A stretch of 8,540 bases of DNA from Elusimicrobiales bacterium (lineage in GTDB: Bacteria; Elusimicrobiota; Elusimicrobia; Elusimicrobiales; UBA9959). A program made the translations under genes and the position numbers. Shown here one piece after another: positions 6,249 through 8,540 of the stretch (positions within the stretch are counted from its first letter, which is position 1; each line of letters opens with the position of its first letter). The DNA lies in contig JAOAEH010000010.1 of the NCBI GenBank assembly GCA_026416895.1, forward strand, positions 1 to 8,540. The letters run 5' to 3'. The notes beneath the pieces are model-generated. The model did no database searches. It was not told where the DNA came from and saw nothing but the letters and a program-made list of their open reading frames with translations.

Positions 6249-6823
6249 TTCCTTTGTTTAATGAAATCTATAACAGTATCACCATATTTTTCTGTTCTAT
6301 ATCTAAAAAGATTTTTATCAAGATTAAAAAACTCTTTTTTGTGATGTTGTACAATTATAATGCCATATTCAGAAAGAAGATCAGCTTCTAAAATATTCTC
6401 AACTGTCCTTTCACAATAATAAAGAGGATTATTATTTTCATCACGATATGGTGGACCAATAAAAATTATATCATAACCTTCTTGTGAATACATTTTTAAA
6501 AAAGATAAACCTTTTAAAATGTCTGACTTGATAACAATAGCTTTGTCCTCAAAATTAAGATGTTTTAAATTTCTTTTTATAGTTTTAATACATTGATTGT
6601 CATTATCAACAAAAACAACCTTTCCTGCACCTCTTGATAAAGCCTCAAGACCAACCAAACCTATACCAGCATAAAGATCTAAAAATATAGAAGCAGTAAT
6701 ATGCGGTCTTATTATATCAAACAAAGATTTTCTCATTCTCACTGATATTGGTTTAACATGATGATCCATTGGTAACGATAACACTCTCCTATTTTTCCTG
6801 GAACCTGCTATTATACGTATCAT
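6245..6823 (-). CDS. rsmD: RsmD-family 16S rRNA (guanine966-N2)-methyltransferase
   Basis: 192-residue SAM-dependent methyltransferase, typical RsmD length. The known enzyme methylates guanine 966 (E. coli numbering) of 16S rRNA in the assembled small-subunit particle. Seen: MIRIIAGSRKNRRV start block, KPISVRMRKSLFDII (24-38) in place of the usual PTxDRVRE..F segment, SAM motif I FLDLYAGIGLVGLEALSRGA (47-66), and the acidic end of strand 2, VFVDND (70-75). The catalytic motif, normally (D/N)PP(Y/F), reads GPPY at 123-126: the acidic residue is replaced by Gly123. The usual DR pair of the substrate block is VR. The fold and family are clear, but activity is open. No SD is visible before the ATG. 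It is the first gene of the leftward cluster and lies opposite the receiver-MBL gene across an 81-bp spacer. Confidence 0.88.
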   Translation of the reverse strand: MIRIIAGSRKNRRVLSLPMDHHVKPISVRMRKSLFDIIRPHITASIFLDLYAGIGLVGLEALSRGAGKVVFVDNDNQCIKTIKRNLKHLNFEDKAIVIKSDILKGLSFLKMYSQEGYDIIFIGPPYRDENNNPLYYCERTVENILEADLLSEYGIIIVQHHKKEFFNLDKNLFRYRTEKYGDTVIDFIKQRK

Positions 6824-6863
6824 AATTTGTAAAAAATATTTAAAATTACCTTAATTTAAATTC

Positions 6864-6877
6864 TATAATATATTATA
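6864..6877. promoter_or_regulatory. Palindromic double -10 element of a divergent promoter
   Basis: A perfect 14-bp palindrome, TATAATATATTATA, in the 81-bp spacer between rsmD and the receiver-MBL gene. Read on the plus strand it supplies TATAAT at 6864-6869, about 35 bases before the receiver-MBL ATG; on the minus strand it supplies TATAAT at 6877-6872, about 49 bases before the rsmD ATG. Predicted starts are near 6876 (plus) and 6865 (minus). No strong -35 box is seen for either direction. RNA polymerase could bind in only one orientation at a time, so the two units would compete. Confidence 0.55.
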
Positions 6878-6896
6878 CAAAGCATTTTTATATTTT

Positions 6897-6900
6897 GAGG
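6897..6900 (+). promoter_or_regulatory. Ribosome binding site of the receiver-MBL gene
   Basis: GAGG four bases before the ATG at 6905. It supports this start, which also places the receiver domain in full at the N-terminus. Confidence 0.6.
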
Positions 6901-6904
6901 TTTT

Positions 6905-8230
6905 ATGACGAACGAAGAAATACAAGCAGACATAATAATTATAGATGATGATCCATTAGCAGGTGAACTTACTAAAGATCTTTTATCTGATGAAGGCTGG
7001 AAGGTTTTGCTTATAGATGATTCTCTAAAAGCTATCGATACTATCACAAAACTTAAACCAAAACTAGTTATAACTGATATAATGATGCCAGGAATAGATG
7101 GAATGGAAATATGCAAAAGAATTAAAACAAATCCAGAGTTAAAAAATATAAAAGTAATAATACTATCAGGAAAATCATATGAAAAAGAAAAACAAAAAGC
7201 CTTAATGCTTGGTGCAGAATATTTTATAACTAAGCCATATAATGTTGAAAATTTTGCAAAATTAATTAAAGAAATACTTCAAGGCTCTCAAAAACCCACG
7301 TCAGTTCCCCCACCTCCTCAAAAATCACAAGTCCAAAATGTAACATTTAATAAATCTGATCTTGATCCCTCTTCAATAAGAATAACATTATATGGAATAA
7401 GAGGGCTTGGTTCACAATTGCCACAAGCCACTTCTAAATATGGAAGACAAACTATATGTGCTTCTATCGAAACACAAAATGATATATTTATTCTTGATGC
7501 AGGCAGCGGTTTATACAATCTAGGAAAAGAACTTATTACAACCAAAAAATTCTATCAGACAATATGGTTATTTTTAACACATTTTCATCTTGATAATACT
7601 ATAGGTTTACCTCATTTTGAACCATTTTTATATCCAGAATTCAACATAAATATTGTTGGGGCTAATGATACTGAAAAATCATTGAAAGACGTAATAAAGT
7701 CTAATCTATATAGTTCTTTTTCCCCTATACCCTCTACACCAAAAGCTAAAATAAATTTATTTGAAGTTAAAGAAGAAAATTATGAAATATCTCAAAACAT
7801 AAAGATTTCAACAATGTATTCTAACCATCCTACAACTACAGTAATATATTTTTTTAATATAAATGGCATCAAAATAGCATTTGCCCCTGATAGTGAAATA
7901 TGGGAAGAAACAACAGCATTTCAAGATTACAATGAAAGACTAGGTAAATTTTCTACAGGTTTTGATGTATTAATACATGATGCATATTATGATTCTTCTG
8001 ATTATATATCTCTACACCATAAAGGACATAGTTCACTAACAATATTAACCAAATTTGCTATAAGGAATAAGATACAAAATCTAATTCCGATAAATATTAA
8101 TCCAGACTACGATGATACAAAAATAGACACAATGATAGAAGAAGCAAAAAATATAATTAAAAATACACAATCACAAACTATATTAAAAGTTATACCTGAA
8201 AAAGAAAGTATTATTATAAAAAAATCTTAG
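6905..8230 (+). CDS. Response regulator fused to a metallo-beta-lactamase-fold domain
   Basis: 441 residues, three parts. Residues 9-126 are a CheY-like receiver with an intact phosphorylation site: acidic D15/D16, phospho-acceptor D58 (in TDIMMPG), S88 and K110. Residues 128-145 are a proline-rich linker. Residues 158-438 are an MBL-fold domain of the class that includes phosphodiesterases such as PhnP: YGIRG (163-167), DAGSGLYNLG (198-207), HFHLDN (226-231), H308 in SNHP, D329 in APDSE, HD (358-359) and KGHSS (373-377) with H375. The metal motif HxHxDH ends in Asn231, and the family's YGGNT is YGRQT, so the second metal site is probably altered. There is no HTH, so it is not an ordinary transcription factor. 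Likely a phosphorylation-controlled hydrolase or a metal-dependent sensor; the substrate is unknown. It is cotranscribed with the DUF3467 gene. No partner kinase is in the window. Confidence 0.9.
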   Translation: MTNEEIQADIIIIDDDPLAGELTKDLLSDEGWKVLLIDDSLKAIDTITKLKPKLVITDIMMPGIDGMEICKRIKTNPELKNIKVIILSGKSYEKEKQKALMLGAEYFITKPYNVENFAKLIKEILQGSQKPTSVPPPPQKSQVQNVTFNKSDLDPSSIRITLYGIRGLGSQLPQATSKYGRQTICASIETQNDIFILDAGSGLYNLGKELITTKKFYQTIWLFLTHFHLDNTIGLPHFEPFLYPEFNINIVGANDTEKSLKDVIKSNLYSSFSPIPSTPKAKINLFEVKEENYEISQNIKISTMYSNHPTTTVIYFFNINGIKIAFAPDSEIWEETTAFQDYNERLGKFSTGFDVLIHDAYYDSSDYISLHHKGHSSLTILTKFAIRNKIQNLIPININPDYDDTKIDTMIEEAKNIIKNTQSQTILKVIPEKESIIIKKS

Positions 8231-8234
8231 GAGG
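8229..8234 (+). promoter_or_regulatory. Ribosome binding site overlapping the upstream stop codon
   Basis: AGGAGG shares its first two bases with the TAG stop of the receiver-MBL gene and ends four bases before the DUF3467 ATG. A ribosome ending on the first gene is thus placed to start the second, which argues for coupled, roughly balanced production of the two proteins. Confidence 0.75.
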
Positions 8235-8238
8235 ATAA

Positions 8239-8532
8239 ATGGAAAAAAAGGAAACAAAACAAGAATTACAAATAGAAATTCAAATAGATGAACAAACAGC
8301 TCAAGGAGTTTATACAAACCTAGCAGGTATTACTCATAGTGAAACAGAATTTATATTCGACTTTCTATTTATGCAACCAAACCAACCAAAAGCTAAACTT
8401 AGGGCAAGAATAATATCTAATCCTATACATACAAAAAGATTTTTACTTGCTTTGATGGAAAATATAAGAAGATATGAAGAAAGATTTGGAAAAATACCAG
8501 AGAGAGAACTCCCATCTTCTGGACATTCATAA
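8239..8532 (+). CDS. DUF3467 domain protein, function unknown
   Basis: 97-residue protein covering a whole DUF3467 domain, a small family of unknown function found in scattered bacterial phyla. Family features seen: an N-terminal strand LQIEIQ (10-15), GVYTNLAGITHSETEFIFDF (23-42), a short loop QPNQPKAKLRARI (46-58), the strongly conserved SNPIHTKRFLLAL (60-72), then an amphipathic helix ENIRRYEERFGKIP (74-87). The charged N- and C-terminal tails look disordered. No signal peptide, membrane segment or cysteine is present, so it is cytoplasmic. It begins 8 bp after the receiver-MBL gene with an excellent SD, and the window ends 8 bp after its stop, so the operon may continue. A physical or regulatory partnership with the receiver-MBL protein is inference from this coupling. 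Confidence 0.85.
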   Translation: MEKKETKQELQIEIQIDEQTAQGVYTNLAGITHSETEFIFDFLFMQPNQPKAKLRARIISNPIHTKRFLLALMENIRRYEERFGKIPERELPSSGHS

Positions 8533-8540
8533 TAATTTTA

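Noticed and set aside
6856..7116. 86-codon minus-strand reading frame
   Set aside because: Antisense to the receiver domain and across the divergent promoter; the receiver gene is clearly the real one.
7318..7545. 75-codon minus-strand reading frame
   Set aside because: Antisense to the start of the MBL domain with no supporting signals.
6905..8230. DNA-binding response regulator
   Set aside because: No helix-turn-helix; everything after the linker fits the MBL fold.

Overview
The window is strongly AT-rich (G+C roughly 30% or lower by eye). It shows a compact bacterial layout: Shine-Dalgarno sites of the AGGAGG type, genes that overlap by 4 to 29 bp, and no gene-free stretch longer than about 105 bp. 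TGA is used as a stop (AI-2E transporter, uppP, rsmD), so codes that reassign TGA are excluded. A hydrogenase or sulfite-reductase type electron-transfer pair suggests an anaerobe. Peptidoglycan genes (uppP, a SpoIID-family enzyme) show a walled bacterium. The lineage cannot be fixed from sequence alone. An AT-rich anaerobe from an under-sampled phylum, for example around Elusimicrobiota, is my low-confidence guess.

Left region (1-1711, minus strand): an iron-sulfur subunit followed 16 bp later by an FAD/NAD-binding diaphorase subunit that runs off the left edge. This is the beta-gamma order of group 3b [NiFe] hydrogenase/sulfhydrogenase operons (hydB-hydG), and also of the asrA-asrB pair. 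The 105-bp region upstream carries an extended -10 promoter and a small inverted repeat.

Middle region (1712-6823, minus strand): seven closely packed genes transcribed leftward: rsmD, an Fe-S PD-(D/E)XK nuclease of AddB/Cas4 type, a ferritin-like diiron protein, a SixA-type phosphohistidine phosphatase, a secreted SpoIID-family peptidoglycan enzyme, uppP, and an AI-2E-family permease. Neighbours overlap or nearly touch, except for a 28-bp gap before uppP. They look like one housekeeping operon covering ribosome modification, DNA processing, phospho-signalling and cell-envelope synthesis.

Right region (6905-8532, plus strand): a divergent two-gene unit. The first gene fuses a phosphorylatable CheY-like receiver, through a proline-rich linker, to a metallo-beta-lactamase-fold domain whose metal motif reads HxHxDN instead of HxHxDH. 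The second gene, coupled through an SD that overlaps the first gene's stop codon, encodes a DUF3467 protein of unknown function. The 81-bp divergent spacer contains a 14-bp perfect palindrome that gives a consensus -10 box on each strand. This receiver-MBL/DUF3467 pair is the best candidate here for an undescribed system.
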